This document shows positions 10,385-20,285 of a stretch of DNA of 64,000 nt, one piece after another. Made by a program: the position numbers and the translations under genes. Position 1 is the stretch's first letter. Each line of letters opens with the position of its first letter. Source of the stretch: Lysobacterales bacterium (GTDB lineage Bacteria; Pseudomonadota; Gammaproteobacteria; Xanthomonadales; Ahniellaceae); assembly GCA_016703225.1 (NCBI GenBank), contig JADJCM010000001.1, forward strand, positions 248,001-312,000, written 5' to 3'. The notes under the pieces were generated by a model. The model searched no databases, was not told the origin of the DNA, and saw nothing but the letters and a program-made list of their open reading frames with translations.

Positions 10385-10846
10385 TCAGGCGGCGATGGCG
10401 TCGCTGATCAGGCGCTCGATCCCGACCAGGTCGGGCACGATGGCGTGATCATCACGCACCAGCACGGTGTGGGCGATACCGACTGCGTGTTCCTCGCCCT
10501 CGCCAGCCGCGACCATGGTCTCCGCCGAAATCGTGGTCAGACGCGGAAAGCCCTGCGCCACCATCGCCAGGAACGGCATCTTCGGATTACCGCCCAGGGC
10601 CTTGAGCACGGTGACCTTGGCGTTGACACCGCCTTCCTTCGCCGCCAGCCCGGTCAACATCGAGAACGACACCAGCGGCACACGCCAGCCGCGCCAACGG
10701 GTGCGGCCGAGCAGCCACGGCGGCGCGTTCTCGATCGGCTCTGGCGTCGAGTAGGTGATGATCTCGGTCACGTTGGCGTTGGGCAGCAGCACGCGCCCGT
10801 TGGTCACCGTGATCATCAATCCGCGGATTTCGGCCTGCTTTTCCAT
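10385..10846 (-). CDS. chpC: ChpC, CheW-like adaptor of the Pil-Chp system
   Basis: 153 residues from the ATG at 10844-10846. The fold is CheW-like: IRGLMITVTNGRVLLPNANVTEII, WLLGRTRWRGWRVPLVSF and a C-terminal LVGIERLI. In Pseudomonas aeruginosa ChpC is the second CheW homologue of the type IV pilus chemosensory system, linking receptors to the kinase ChpA. Last gene of the minus-strand cluster, 16 bases after chpB. Confidence 0.85.
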   Translation of the reverse strand: MEKQAEIRGLMITVTNGRVLLPNANVTEIITYSTPEPIENAPPWLLGRTRWRGWRVPLVSFSMLTGLAAKEGGVNAKVTVLKALGGNPKMPFLAMVAQGFPRLTTISAETMVAAGEGEEHAVGIAHTVLVRDDHAIVPDLVGIERLISDAIAA

Positions 10847-10862
10847 CGTGCGCTCCCCGTCC

Positions 10863-12977
10863 TTACGCCTTGCCAAAACGACGGACGAACTCCGCCGCCA
10901 GATCGACCGGCGTGCCGATGAAGCTGACGACGCCGGCTTCCATCGCACCATCGATCATCGAACTCACGACGCAGGTCGCCGGGTCCTGCACCCACACGCT
11001 GCCGCCCTTTTTCGCCAGGTGCATTGCGCCTTCGATCGCATCATGCGCCATGCCGCTAAAGATGATCGCCCCGGCATCGGCGCCAAAGCGATCGGCCACG
11101 TCGATCAGCACGCGGTCGATCGACGGGCTGTAGGGTGACGCCTCATCGAGCGCGACCACCTTCACCTCGCCGCTCGGATCCAGCAGCATGCGCTCGGCGA
11201 TTGGTGCCACCAACACCTGACCGTGACCAGCGCGCATGCCGGAACCGGCGATGGCCACAGGCATCGGCGTCGCCTTCTGCAACTGCGCCACCATCAAATC
11301 GACGAAGTCCGCGCCCATGTGCTGCGCCAACACGAAGCAGGACTGCACGCTCGCCGGGATATTCGCCAAGAACTCGCGCACTGCATCGGGCCCGCCAATC
11401 GACGCCCCGAGCACCCAGACTCTGCACAGGACCGCGTCCTTTCGAGCGCTGGCTGCGGCTGACGGGCCCACCGACTCCAACGCAGCAAATTCGCTCAGCA
11501 AATCATCGGGGATGTCGAAGTCGGGCACCAAACCGGATGCGGGCGCTTCGCCAATCGCCGAAACTTCGGAATCCGACGACGTTTCGTCGAAGGTGAGGTC
11601 GAATGGGAAGTCGGGTGTAGTCTCATCGACCGGCGCCGGCTTCTGTGGCGGGAGACTCGCTGGCTCGGGCGCTGGCTCAAGAGCCGCCTTGGAACGCACC
11701 GACGGGTCCAGCACCGCCTCATAGGACATGCCCCCGTCACGATACGGATCCGAGTGCCGCAGGAGCGCCTTCATCTCTTCCTCGGAGGGTTCCAGCGAGA
11801 GACCGCTCAAGTCGAAGTTTGGAACGAACACCTCGGGCGCCGGGGCGGGCGTACTTGCGGCCACGTGATAGTCGGCGTCGGCCGAGAGCGACAATTCCCT
11901 GAGCCGCTGGGACGGTTCGGCCTTTGCGGCAGGAGGTGTCCTCGTCTCAGCGTTTGGCTGACCCAACATCGCCGGCGCCGGCGCGCGCTGCGCGTGCTCT
12001 GCGAGGAGATCATCCAGACCGATCACCGAAGCAGTGGCTGGGGGGGGCTCATCGAAACTCAAATCAGCGAACGCCAGCAGGTCGCCGGTTTTCGATTCCG
12101 CTGATGTCGCAGGAGTCTCCGCGCCAAGCTCACTGGCACCAATCTCCAACCCTTCGAGCACAGGATCGCGCTCATCCGGAAGACGCTCCGCAGCGGGGAC
12201 CGGAGACTCGAAATCGAGCCCGTCAAAGGGATTTGCGAATTCGACCGTCGGCGCCAGATCGCCCGCCGGCGCAACCGTCGCATCGGAACGCTCCGCAGGC
12301 TTCGCATCGACGCCCATATCCAGGGAGAGCCCGAGATCCGCGAATGGATTCGCGGCCGCTGGCAGCGCACCGACCGGATCTGTCAATCCGAAATCCCCGA
12401 GCAATGCACTCAGGTCGTCGGCGCCAGGCGAGTTCTTGGCCTCCATCTTGGTTGCGTGCATGTCGAACGAAGCCAACGCATCGGCAATGGCGTCGGTGGC
12501 ATGTCGCATCGAGTCGTCGCTGATGCTCGGTGCATCGAGCGACTTCGGCATCTGGGTGGTGGTCAACGCATGCTGCGGCATGCTGCGCACCGGAACCGCT
12601 TCGGCACCGGCCGGACGCGGCGGCAACAATTCGGCATCGCCGACGATTTTCGCGGCCAGGTGCCGTGCCCAGCGCGCCAGGTCATAGCCGGCCAACTTGC
12701 TGCTGACCTCGCCGTCGTTGAACACCACCTTGATGGCATCGTCGACCAGCAGATCGTCGATTGCCTCCAGCTGCTCATCACTGTCCGGGTCGAGATTGAC
12801 GATCACCACCTGCGCGCCGGAGCGCGCCAGCGCGGCGCGATCAAATGCCACCGTCTCGGTCTCGTAGACAATGCTCGCCCCGCTGTCGCGCAGCGCGTCA
12901 CGCAGATGCGCGTGCAGGTCCCCGGACTGGTACACCAGCCCGATCGCGACTTCGACTCTGGTCTCAGTGGACGGCAC
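10863..12977 (-). CDS. chpB: ChpB, CheB-type methylesterase with a long linker
   Basis: 704 residues. The C-terminal 190 residues are a CheB methylesterase domain: Ser in LGASIGG (about 523), His in LAQHMGAD (about 551), Asp in SGMAHDAIEG (about 643), which form the Ser-His-Asp triad that removes methyl groups from PilJ. The first 120 residues resemble a receiver domain (VVIVNLDPDSD with a possible Asp) but lack the usual acidic pocket and the conserved Lys, so it may be a pseudo-receiver. Residues about 125-510 are an Asp/Ala/Pro-rich, probably disordered linker, much longer than in typical CheB (about 350 aa total). The start overlaps the end of chpA by 14 bases. Confidence 0.88.
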   Translation of the reverse strand: MPSTETRVEVAIGLVYQSGDLHAHLRDALRDSGASIVYETETVAFDRAALARSGAQVVIVNLDPDSDEQLEAIDDLLVDDAIKVVFNDGEVSSKLAGYDLARWARHLAAKIVGDAELLPPRPAGAEAVPVRSMPQHALTTTQMPKSLDAPSISDDSMRHATDAIADALASFDMHATKMEAKNSPGADDLSALLGDFGLTDPVGALPAAANPFADLGLSLDMGVDAKPAERSDATVAPAGDLAPTVEFANPFDGLDFESPVPAAERLPDERDPVLEGLEIGASELGAETPATSAESKTGDLLAFADLSFDEPPPATASVIGLDDLLAEHAQRAPAPAMLGQPNAETRTPPAAKAEPSQRLRELSLSADADYHVAASTPAPAPEVFVPNFDLSGLSLEPSEEEMKALLRHSDPYRDGGMSYEAVLDPSVRSKAALEPAPEPASLPPQKPAPVDETTPDFPFDLTFDETSSDSEVSAIGEAPASGLVPDFDIPDDLLSEFAALESVGPSAAASARKDAVLCRVWVLGASIGGPDAVREFLANIPASVQSCFVLAQHMGADFVDLMVAQLQKATPMPVAIAGSGMRAGHGQVLVAPIAERMLLDPSGEVKVVALDEASPYSPSIDRVLIDVADRFGADAGAIIFSGMAHDAIEGAMHLAKKGGSVWVQDPATCVVSSMIDGAMEAGVVSFIGTPVDLAAEFVRRFGKA

Positions 12978-15573
12978 GGGTCAACCTCAGGATTTCGTCG
13001 ACATTGCGCAGCAGATCGGCCTCCTGGTAAGGCTTGCCCAGGTAACGGTCGACACCGATTTCCATCGCGCGCTGGCGATGCTTTTCGCCGGTACGCGAGG
13101 TGATCATGATGATCGGCACAGCCTTCAGGCGCGGGTCGTTGCGCATGTAGGTCGCGAACTCGTAACCGTCCATGCGCGGCATTTCGATGTCGAGCAGCAC
13201 CAGATCCGGCACCCGGTCCTGGATCTTCTCGACCGCGTCGAGGCCATCCTTCGCGGTGGTGACTTCCATGTCGTTGCGTTCGAGCACGCGGCTCGTCACC
13301 TTGCGCATGGTGATCGAGTCGTCGACCACCATGATCAGCGGCTGACGCCGCTCGATCGGGACAGTGACCGGCTCCGGCACATACGGAATCTCGATGCCCT
13401 GCTCGTCGAGCACGGTCTGGCGCAGCGCCGCGACCTTGCGCACCAGCGGCGCCATGTCGAGGATCATCACCACCGAACCATCACCCATGATGGTGGCGCC
13501 GAAGATGCCCGGCACCGAACTGATCTGCGGGCCGACCGACTTGACCACGACTTCGCGGCTGCCGAGCACTGCATCCACGCGCACCGCGGCACGCTGGTCG
13601 CCGGAGCGCACCATCAGCAGCGGCAACTGTGCATCGTCGCTGGCGCGGTGCGACACCGTACCCAGCAGGTCGTTCATTTCATAAATCGTGTAGTCGTCGC
13701 CGCCATAGCTGTAGACCGGCTGGGCGCTGTGCATGCGCGCATCCAGGTCTTCGCGGCGGATGCGCACCACGCCCTGCACCGAGGACATCGGCACCGCGAA
13801 CAGATGCTCACCGATACGCACCAGGATCGCCTGCGTCACCGCCAGCGTGAACGGCAGGCGCACCGTGAACTGGCTGCCCTTGCCGCGCACCGAGTCGATC
13901 GCCAGCGAACCCCCGAGCTGCTTGATCTCGGAGTGCACCACGTCCATGCCGACGCCGCGACCGGCGATCTTGCTGACCGTCTCCGCAGTGGAGAAGCCGG
14001 TTTCGAGCACGAATCCGAACAGATCGCGGTCGGACAGCTGTGCGTCCGGTTTGAGCAGCCCGCGCTCGATCGCCTTGCGCCGGATCGCGTCGCGATCCAT
14101 GCCCTTGCCGTCGTCGCTCACGCGGATCACGACTTCCGTTGCCTCACGCGAGATCGCGACGGTCACTGTGCCTTCTTCGTTCTTGCCCTGCGCGGCGCGC
14201 TCCGCCGGTGTCTCGATGCCGTGCGCCATCGAGTTACGCAACATGTGTTCGAGCGGGGCGGTCATGCGATCGAGGACGTTGCGGTCCATTTCGCCCTGTG
14301 CCCCTTCGACGCGCAACTGCGCGCGCTTGCTCAACTCACCCGCAGTCTGCCGCATCAATCGACGCAGACGCGGCACCACCGAGTCGAACGGCACCATGCG
14401 CGTGCGCATCAGACCTTCCTGCAGGTCGGAACTGACGCGCGACTGCTGCAACAACAGGGTTTCTGCTTGGCGCGTAAGATCGTCGAGCGCGCTCTGCAAC
14501 GCTGCCAAGTCGGACACCGACTCGGCCAGCGCTCGTGAGAGTTGCTGCAAGGTGGAGAAGCGATCGAGTTCGAGCGGGTCGAAGTCGGCGTCCGAGGTTT
14601 CGTGCTCGCGCTGGTAGCGCGCGATGATCTGCGCCTCGGTTTCGATCTCGAGCTTGCGCAGCTGCTCGCGCAAACGCAGCACCGTCTGGTCGAGTTCCTG
14701 CAGGTTGAAGCGGAAGGTGCCCATCTGCTGTTCAAGACGGGAGCGGTAGATCGAAACCTCGCCGGCGTAGTTGACGAGATTGTCGAGCAGGTCGGAGCGC
14801 ACGCGGATCATCTCCTGCGCGACGCGACCGGCTTCCTCCACTTCTTCGATCATGTCGCGCGCGGGCCGCGGCGTTGGTGCCGGAGCCACGGCCGGCTTGG
14901 CCGCTTCGGAACCTGTGACCGCAGTTTCCGCCGCTGCAGTGACCGGGACCACGACCGCGGCGACGTCCGATGTTGGCACCTCGCCATCCACGGTCGCGAT
15001 CGCCTCGCCTGCCACCAGCGCGTCGAAGCGCGCCACCGCATTGACCGGCATGCCGATCGCCTGACGCTTGGCAACACGTTGCACCAACTGGTGCAGACGG
15101 TCGAAGCCACGTTCCAGGGACTCCAGCGAGACCCGATCCATCGCACGTCGGCCGTCGGCCACCAGTTCCAGCAGCGCCTCCATGGCATGGCTCAGGTCGC
15201 CGATCGGCGCCAGGCCAGCCATGCGTGCACCGCCCTTCAGCGTATGCAACTCGCGTTGCAGGCCGCTGACAATTTCGCGCTCATGCGGCTGTTCGCGCAG
15301 GCGCGCCATCATGGTGTCGGAGGCGTCGAGAATGTCGCCGCCCTCCTGAACGAATATCTCGAGCAGGTCCTCGTCCATGTCGGGCAGCTCCAGCGGCCCG
15401 TCCGGATTGAGATCGGGCTCGACCTGCACGTACATGACCTCGTGCGAGGACGCCTCGATTGGCGCGGTGATCAAGGCCTCTGGTGCAGCGGCAACCGCCT
15501 CCGCGACCAGCAAGGCATCGACCAGCGGCGGAACGTCCGCCGCTGCGGTGAACTCATCCTGCAGTTCCGGCAA
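12964..15573 (-). CDS. chpA: ChpA, C-terminal part: HPt, histidine kinase, CheW and receiver domains (after in-frame amber)
   Basis: The open frame continues in phase from the upstream part of chpA past the TAG at 15604-15606. The first possible start is TTG at 15573, with no good ribosome site; an ATG lies at residue 47. Domains in order: HPt with HTLKGGARMAGL (about residue 90), Ala/Pro linker, dimerisation helices, HATPase (N box NSMAHGIE, G1 DDGKGMD, G2 GRGVGMD), CheW-like domain, and a C-terminal receiver (DDSITMR, LLDIEMPRMDGYEF, Lys in GKPY). This half holds the catalytic core of the pilus chemosensory kinase. Whether it is made depends on read-through or re-initiation. Overlaps chpB by 14 bases. 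Confidence 0.85.
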   Translation of the reverse strand: MPELQDEFTAAADVPPLVDALLVAEAVAAAPEALITAPIEASSHEVMYVQVEPDLNPDGPLELPDMDEDLLEIFVQEGGDILDASDTMMARLREQPHEREIVSGLQRELHTLKGGARMAGLAPIGDLSHAMEALLELVADGRRAMDRVSLESLERGFDRLHQLVQRVAKRQAIGMPVNAVARFDALVAGEAIATVDGEVPTSDVAAVVVPVTAAAETAVTGSEAAKPAVAPAPTPRPARDMIEEVEEAGRVAQEMIRVRSDLLDNLVNYAGEVSIYRSRLEQQMGTFRFNLQELDQTVLRLREQLRKLEIETEAQIIARYQREHETSDADFDPLELDRFSTLQQLSRALAESVSDLAALQSALDDLTRQAETLLLQQSRVSSDLQEGLMRTRMVPFDSVVPRLRRLMRQTAGELSKRAQLRVEGAQGEMDRNVLDRMTAPLEHMLRNSMAHGIETPAERAAQGKNEEGTVTVAISREATEVVIRVSDDGKGMDRDAIRRKAIERGLLKPDAQLSDRDLFGFVLETGFSTAETVSKIAGRGVGMDVVHSEIKQLGGSLAIDSVRGKGSQFTVRLPFTLAVTQAILVRIGEHLFAVPMSSVQGVVRIRREDLDARMHSAQPVYSYGGDDYTIYEMNDLLGTVSHRASDDAQLPLLMVRSGDQRAAVRVDAVLGSREVVVKSVGPQISSVPGIFGATIMGDGSVVMILDMAPLVRKVAALRQTVLDEQGIEIPYVPEPVTVPIERRQPLIMVVDDSITMRKVTSRVLERNDMEVTTAKDGLDAVEKIQDRVPDLVLLDIEMPRMDGYEFATYMRNDPRLKAVPIIMITSRTGEKHRQRAMEIGVDRYLGKPYQEADLLRNVDEILRLTRAVH

Positions 15574-15603
15574 TTCGGTCTCGGCGTCGGCTTGGGCGAA
15601 TGC

Positions 15604-18600
15604 CTATTCGATCGACCAGTCCTCCAGCGCTTCGAATTCGGGTTCGAGCGCGGGCTCGGGGATCGTGCTGGCGAGCTCCAGCGCCGGTTCGGCGTCCGGC
15701 AAGTCTTCGCGGTAAGCGAGATCCGCGTCCTCGACTTCGAGTACCGGCGCCTCGTCCGCCAGCGCCGGCAAGGTATCGAGAGCGGCCTCCTCAGACTGTG
15801 GCGCAGCCCAATCGCCGTCGAAAGCGGCGACCGGCGCATCCATCGTGATTTCCTCGATCGCGGGCGCGCCCAGTGGCGGGTCCACCAGGGTTTCCTCAAG
15901 CACGCCTGCATCCGCGAACAACGCTTCATCCAAGGTCACTTCGGGCGTTGCGGCAGTTGCTACGTCCGCATCCCAGGACCAGGCATCGTCGCCGGACGAC
16001 GCGACTGGATCGACGGCAGTCTCGGTCTCCATTTCCACTTCGTCCGCTGGCGCGATCAGCAGATCGTCGAAAGACTCGCCAGGCGGCGCTTCTGCATCGC
16101 TTGCGAGTCCGGCGTCTTCTTCTTCGACATTGACGTTGAACACGCCGAGCACACTGTCGGGCTCAGGCAGACCATTGCGGAAGCGCGTCAGCTGTTCGAC
16201 CAGTGCGGTCGTATCCGGCGCGACGAAACCGTGCTGGTCGGCCCCCGCCACCACCTGTTCGATCAGTGCGGCAGTCTCCGCAATTGCGTCCACGCCGGCC
16301 AAGCTCGGCACTTCGCTGGCCCCGCGCAAGCGCTTGACGTAGCCCTCAAGCGGCGCGAGCAGCGGCGCGATCGCCGGCAGGTCGACCATCGCGATCGCCC
16401 CATGCATGGTGTGAACCGCCCGCAGCAGACTCTCCGAGATCTGCTGTCCGGCACCGGCGGTCCGGCACTCGTCGAGATAGCCGCGTACTGCCTGCAGGTG
16501 CGTAGCCACTTCGCTGCGCAGGATCTCCAGCATCATCGGGTCGACCAGCGGCGGCTGCCAGGGCGTCAGGTCGGCCTCGGTCGAAACCGGCGGTGCCAGT
16601 TCGGTGTGGATGTCGAACGACTCGGTCAACTCGACCGGCGCCGCGACGATCAGGGACGGCGCCGGTTGCTCCACCACCGCTTTCGGCTTCAGGCGCTTGA
16701 CCTGCACGCGCACCTTCTCGATGCGCTTGATCGGCTCGGCCGGACGCACCCAGGCATCCTCTCCCGCTGCCAGCTTCTCGGCAACGGCGATGAACTGCGG
16801 CACGTCGGCACCGCGCAGTTGTTCGCCGCGGAGAGCCGCCAGCAGCGCAGGCAACGCGGCGACTGCCTTGTCGAGCAAGTCCAGCACCGCTGGGGTGATC
16901 GCGATGGACTTGTCGAGCACGCGATTGAGCGTGTTCTCCACCTTCCAGCTGAACTCGCCCAGCGCCATGGCGCCAACCAGCCGCCCGCTGCCCTTCATGG
17001 TGTGGAAGGAACGCCGAACCGGTTTCAGCTTCTCAAAATCGGCGGTGTTGTTTTTCCACTCCGGCAGGCAACGATTCAGGTTTTCCACTTCTTCCTGAAC
17101 TTCTTCGAGGAAGACTTCGCGGATCTCTTCGTCGATATCGTCGGAGGGCACCGATTGGAACGCACCACCGTCCGCGACCGGCGCTTCCTCGATGACTTCG
17201 CGATCCTCCTCGATCCACTCGTACTCGTATTCGTCTTCCTCGGCAGCACCATCGGCAGCGGACGGCTGCAACGACTGGGCCATGCTCGTGGTCTCGGCGA
17301 ACTTGAGCCCGCCGACATCCTGCTGCGGCGGCGGTTCGGGTGTGGGTGCCGCGGCGCCGACGACCAAGTCTTCCATGCCGGTGCCGGGGGCGATCTCGAC
17401 CACCGAGCGCATCTCCGGCGACTCCACGGCTTCCGCGGAAACCGGAGCGACATAATCCATCCCGGACTCACCACGATCGATATTGGCGATGAAGCGGTCG
17501 ATCTCGCCGCTGTCAGGCAGGCTCACTGCGCTCAGCAGCGCGTCGCCCACGGTCTCTTCGGCCGCGGGCGGTGCCGCCGTTGTTGGCATTGCAGCTGGCG
17601 TCGTGACGGCAGCGACGGCACGAGCCGCTGGTGGCGTGGACATCGCCGCAGTCTCTGCAGCCAGCGCCTCGTCCTCGGGAATCGGCCAGTAGCCGAGATC
17701 TTCCAAGCTTTCCTTGGTGACATCGAGAATCTTTTCGCGCCCGGCACGCTGCGCGTGCGTGGCTTCCAGGTAATACTCGACGCTGGCCACGGCATCGGCG
17801 AGTCGATCCATCTGGTCCGCGGTCGGCACCCGCTTGCGCAGCAACACCTCCACGTCGATGAACTTCGCCATCGCCGCCAGCAACTGGCTGGCCTCGTCGA
17901 GCTGCACCATGCGCATTGCACCGCCGATCTCGTCGAACAGGCGCGGAATCGACTCGGCCTTGTCATGCTGCCAACCGGATTCGATGAAGGCCACGATGTC
18001 CTGCTTGACCTGGAACAGGTTCGCCTGCACCTCCTTCATTAGCGCGTCGAGGATCTTGCGCACCTCGACCTGCGGCAGTTCCATCGTCGTCGCGCCTTCG
18101 ACTGCGGGCGCCTTCTCCTCGTCCGCACCCAGCCGGTCGATGTTGTCGTCAAGCGAGGCATCGACGAACAGCAGCGCGCCGGCGATATCGAGCAACGCGC
18201 CTTCCTCGGCCGGCTTGGTGCCGGCCACCATCGCGGTCAGGCTGTCGCGCTGTTCGAGAACGACGCGGCGCGGCACGCCGAGGCCGAGCATGCCGAGCGT
18301 GTCGGCAGCACGGTCGAGCACTTCGCGTTGCGCACCGAGATCGGCCGGGTTCGGGTTGGCAGTACGCAGATAGAGATCAAGCGCGTCCTTGACGCGCATC
18401 AGATCTTCCTTGATCGCATTCGAGACGGTGTCGAGCAGGGCCTTGTTGCGGCCGCCCAGGGTACCGCGCGCGTGTTCGATCTCCTTGTCGCTCGGCAGCA
18501 GCGAGTCGAGCTTGTAGGTCCGCTTGAGTTCGCCGATGCGGCCATCGTTGCCACGCGCATGCGCGGCGTAATAAAGCAGGTTCTTGATCAGGTCACGCGG

Positions 18601-19389
18601 CGGCTCGAGCTTGAATGTGCCTTCGCCACTATCGGCCAGACGCTTGATCTCGCGATCCACGCGACCGAACAGCAGTTTCACCGCCTGATTCGCATCGACC
18701 AGGCCGGCACGAACGCCATCCAGCAGGCCGCCGGCCACCCACCACAAGCGCCGACCATCCTCATGGAAGGTGACGCTGCGCAATCCGTCGAGCGCATTCA
18801 TCAGCCCCGCGGCGGCTACGTTGGAAGTCTGGTCGCGCAGCCACTTCACCAGCGCCATCTGGTAGTTGGTGCGCAGGCGCGCCGCTACCGGCTTCATCTC
18901 CTGGTCTGGCAACGGCTTGTCCGGACCCGCCGCCGCCGCCGGCAGCGCCGCGGACAGGTCGGGCGAGAACAGCACGCCTTCACTGAGCAATTTCTCGCCG
19001 CGGCAAGCACGCAGGTCGTTCAACAGCGGCAACAGGACGATCGGAATGTCCTTGTGTCCACCCTGCAGCCGCTCGAGGTAGTCAGGCAGCTGCACGATGC
19101 CGCGCATCAATACTTCGTAGGCGTCATTCTTGTTGCGGATCTGCTCGTCGAGCAGCCCCTGGGCGACGCGCTCCATTTCCTCGACCACCATCGCCGCGCC
19201 ATACAGCTCGACCATGCGCAGTGTGCCCTGCACCTGGTGCAGGTAGGTGGCGCAGAAGCGCATCAGGCTCGAATCCGCAGGGTCCTCGACAAACGCCTCG
19301 AGTGCCTGCCGGGCCTGCTTGAGCGTCTCGTCGAGCTCCTGCTTGACCCAATTCAGGGTGGTGAAATCGATTTCTTGTTGCAGACGCAT
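15604..19389 (-). CDS. chpA: ChpA, N-terminal part: tandem HPt domains, ending at an amber codon
   Basis: 1261 residues from the ATG at 19387-19389, preceded by GTGAGG. A GTG at 19399-19401 overlaps the pilK stop by 4 bases and is the alternative start. Visible HPt-type motifs: LHQVQGTLRM (about residue 51), FHTMKGSGRLVG (about 794) and VHTMHGAIAMVDL (about 993); other helical bundles lack the phospho-accepting His. Acidic Ala/Pro linkers separate them. The frame ends at TAG 15604-15606, yet the same frame stays open beyond it and continues into the kinase half. In other species both halves form one ChpA of 2000-2500 residues. So this is either a split gene or one with a nonsense mutation. 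Confidence 0.85.
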   Translation of the reverse strand: MRLQQEIDFTTLNWVKQELDETLKQARQALEAFVEDPADSSLMRFCATYLHQVQGTLRMVELYGAAMVVEEMERVAQGLLDEQIRNKNDAYEVLMRGIVQLPDYLERLQGGHKDIPIVLLPLLNDLRACRGEKLLSEGVLFSPDLSAALPAAAAGPDKPLPDQEMKPVAARLRTNYQMALVKWLRDQTSNVAAAGLMNALDGLRSVTFHEDGRRLWWVAGGLLDGVRAGLVDANQAVKLLFGRVDREIKRLADSGEGTFKLEPPRDLIKNLLYYAAHARGNDGRIGELKRTYKLDSLLPSDKEIEHARGTLGGRNKALLDTVSNAIKEDLMRVKDALDLYLRTANPNPADLGAQREVLDRAADTLGMLGLGVPRRVVLEQRDSLTAMVAGTKPAEEGALLDIAGALLFVDASLDDNIDRLGADEEKAPAVEGATTMELPQVEVRKILDALMKEVQANLFQVKQDIVAFIESGWQHDKAESIPRLFDEIGGAMRMVQLDEASQLLAAMAKFIDVEVLLRKRVPTADQMDRLADAVASVEYYLEATHAQRAGREKILDVTKESLEDLGYWPIPEDEALAAETAAMSTPPAARAVAAVTTPAAMPTTAAPPAAEETVGDALLSAVSLPDSGEIDRFIANIDRGESGMDYVAPVSAEAVESPEMRSVVEIAPGTGMEDLVVGAAAPTPEPPPQQDVGGLKFAETTSMAQSLQPSAADGAAEEDEYEYEWIEEDREVIEEAPVADGGAFQSVPSDDIDEEIREVFLEEVQEEVENLNRCLPEWKNNTADFEKLKPVRRSFHTMKGSGRLVGAMALGEFSWKVENTLNRVLDKSIAITPAVLDLLDKAVAALPALLAALRGEQLRGADVPQFIAVAEKLAAGEDAWVRPAEPIKRIEKVRVQVKRLKPKAVVEQPAPSLIVAAPVELTESFDIHTELAPPVSTEADLTPWQPPLVDPMMLEILRSEVATHLQAVRGYLDECRTAGAGQQISESLLRAVHTMHGAIAMVDLPAIAPLLAPLEGYVKRLRGASEVPSLAGVDAIAETAALIEQVVAGADQHGFVAPDTTALVEQLTRFRNGLPEPDSVLGVFNVNVEEEDAGLASDAEAPPGESFDDLLIAPADEVEMETETAVDPVASSGDDAWSWDADVATAATPEVTLDEALFADAGVLEETLVDPPLGAPAIEEITMDAPVAAFDGDWAAPQSEEAALDTLPALADEAPVLEVEDADLAYREDLPDAEPALELASTIPEPALEPEFEALEDWSIE

Positions 19390-19397
19390 ATGCAACC

Positions 19398-20270
19398 TCA
19401 CCCGTTCCGGCAGTACGCCAAGGTCTGGCGCCCACCGATCCGTGTCAGCTGGGGATTGGCAAATCCGAGCACCTCACCAGGTCCTAAGACCAGAAGGCCA
19501 CCGGGCTTCAGCAGATCGGCAAGCGCATCGAGCAATGCCTTGCGGCGCTCGCGAGCGAAGTAGATCAGCACGTTTTGACAGTAGATCAGGTCGAGCTTCT
19601 TCAGCGGCGCACGCGCCACGTCGAGCAGGTTGAAGGTCGCGAAACCGACGCGCTTGCGCAGCGACTCCACGATCTGGAAGGAGTCCTTGCCTTCGGCCAC
19701 GGTGTAGTTCGTTCGATACGGTTCCGGCAACTCCGCCAAGCGTTCGCGCGGGTAAAGACCCGAGCGCCCGACCGCCAGCGCCGGATTGCTGATGTCGGTG
19801 GCGGTGACGCCGAAATACGCCTTCTGCGCATCAAGCGCGCGCAGTTTAAGGTCGAGCGCCATCGCCAACGAGTACGCCTCCTCGCCGGTCGCGCAGCCGA
19901 CGCTCCAGGCATGCACGGCGGCGCCCGGCGCTCTTGCAAGATGCAGCGGCAGCCACTCGTCACCAATCAATTCCAGCGAGGGCAGGTGGCGGAAGAAGCG
20001 GGTCTCGTGCACCGTAAGCCGATCCACCAGAGTCGCCCACTCGATCGCACCGCGCGCGCCGTTCAGTACCTGATCGAAATAGGTATCGAAGCTGGCGTAG
20101 CCGGTCTCGCGCATGCGCATTCGCAGGCCGGTGACGAGAAAAGTCTTGCGATCGGGCGGCACCACCACACCAGTGCGCCGCTGCAACAGATCGACCCAGC
20201 GCACGAACTCCTCGTCGCCCATGCTCGGCATCGGCGAAAAGGGGTTCCTGCTGGGTGCGATGGTCACCAT
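19398..20270 (-). CDS. pilK: PilK, CheR-type receptor methyltransferase
   Basis: 290 residues, the expected CheR length. Motifs: VHETRFFRH (substrate region), a SAM-binding segment WSVGCATGEEAYSLAM with the usual GCATGEE, an acidic residue in ATDISNPAL, and YCQNVLIYF. It should methylate glutamates of PilJ and oppose ChpB. ATG at 20268-20270 lacks a clear Shine-Dalgarno; later in-frame ATGs at residues 14 and 17 are possible starts. The stop overlaps the GTG alternative start of chpA by 4 bases, and pilJ ends 15 bases upstream. Confidence 0.9.
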   Translation of the reverse strand: MVTIAPSRNPFSPMPSMGDEEFVRWVDLLQRRTGVVVPPDRKTFLVTGLRMRMRETGYASFDTYFDQVLNGARGAIEWATLVDRLTVHETRFFRHLPSLELIGDEWLPLHLARAPGAAVHAWSVGCATGEEAYSLAMALDLKLRALDAQKAYFGVTATDISNPALAVGRSGLYPRERLAELPEPYRTNYTVAEGKDSFQIVESLRKRVGFATFNLLDVARAPLKKLDLIYCQNVLIYFARERRKALLDALADLLKPGGLLVLGPGEVLGFANPQLTRIGGRQTLAYCRNG

Positions 20271-20285
20271 CGAGGGACGGTTCCG

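Noticed and set aside
14542..18042. Long plus-strand frame opposite to chpA
   Set aside because: His/Arg/Gln-rich antisense shadow; ChpA domains on the other strand explain the coding signal.
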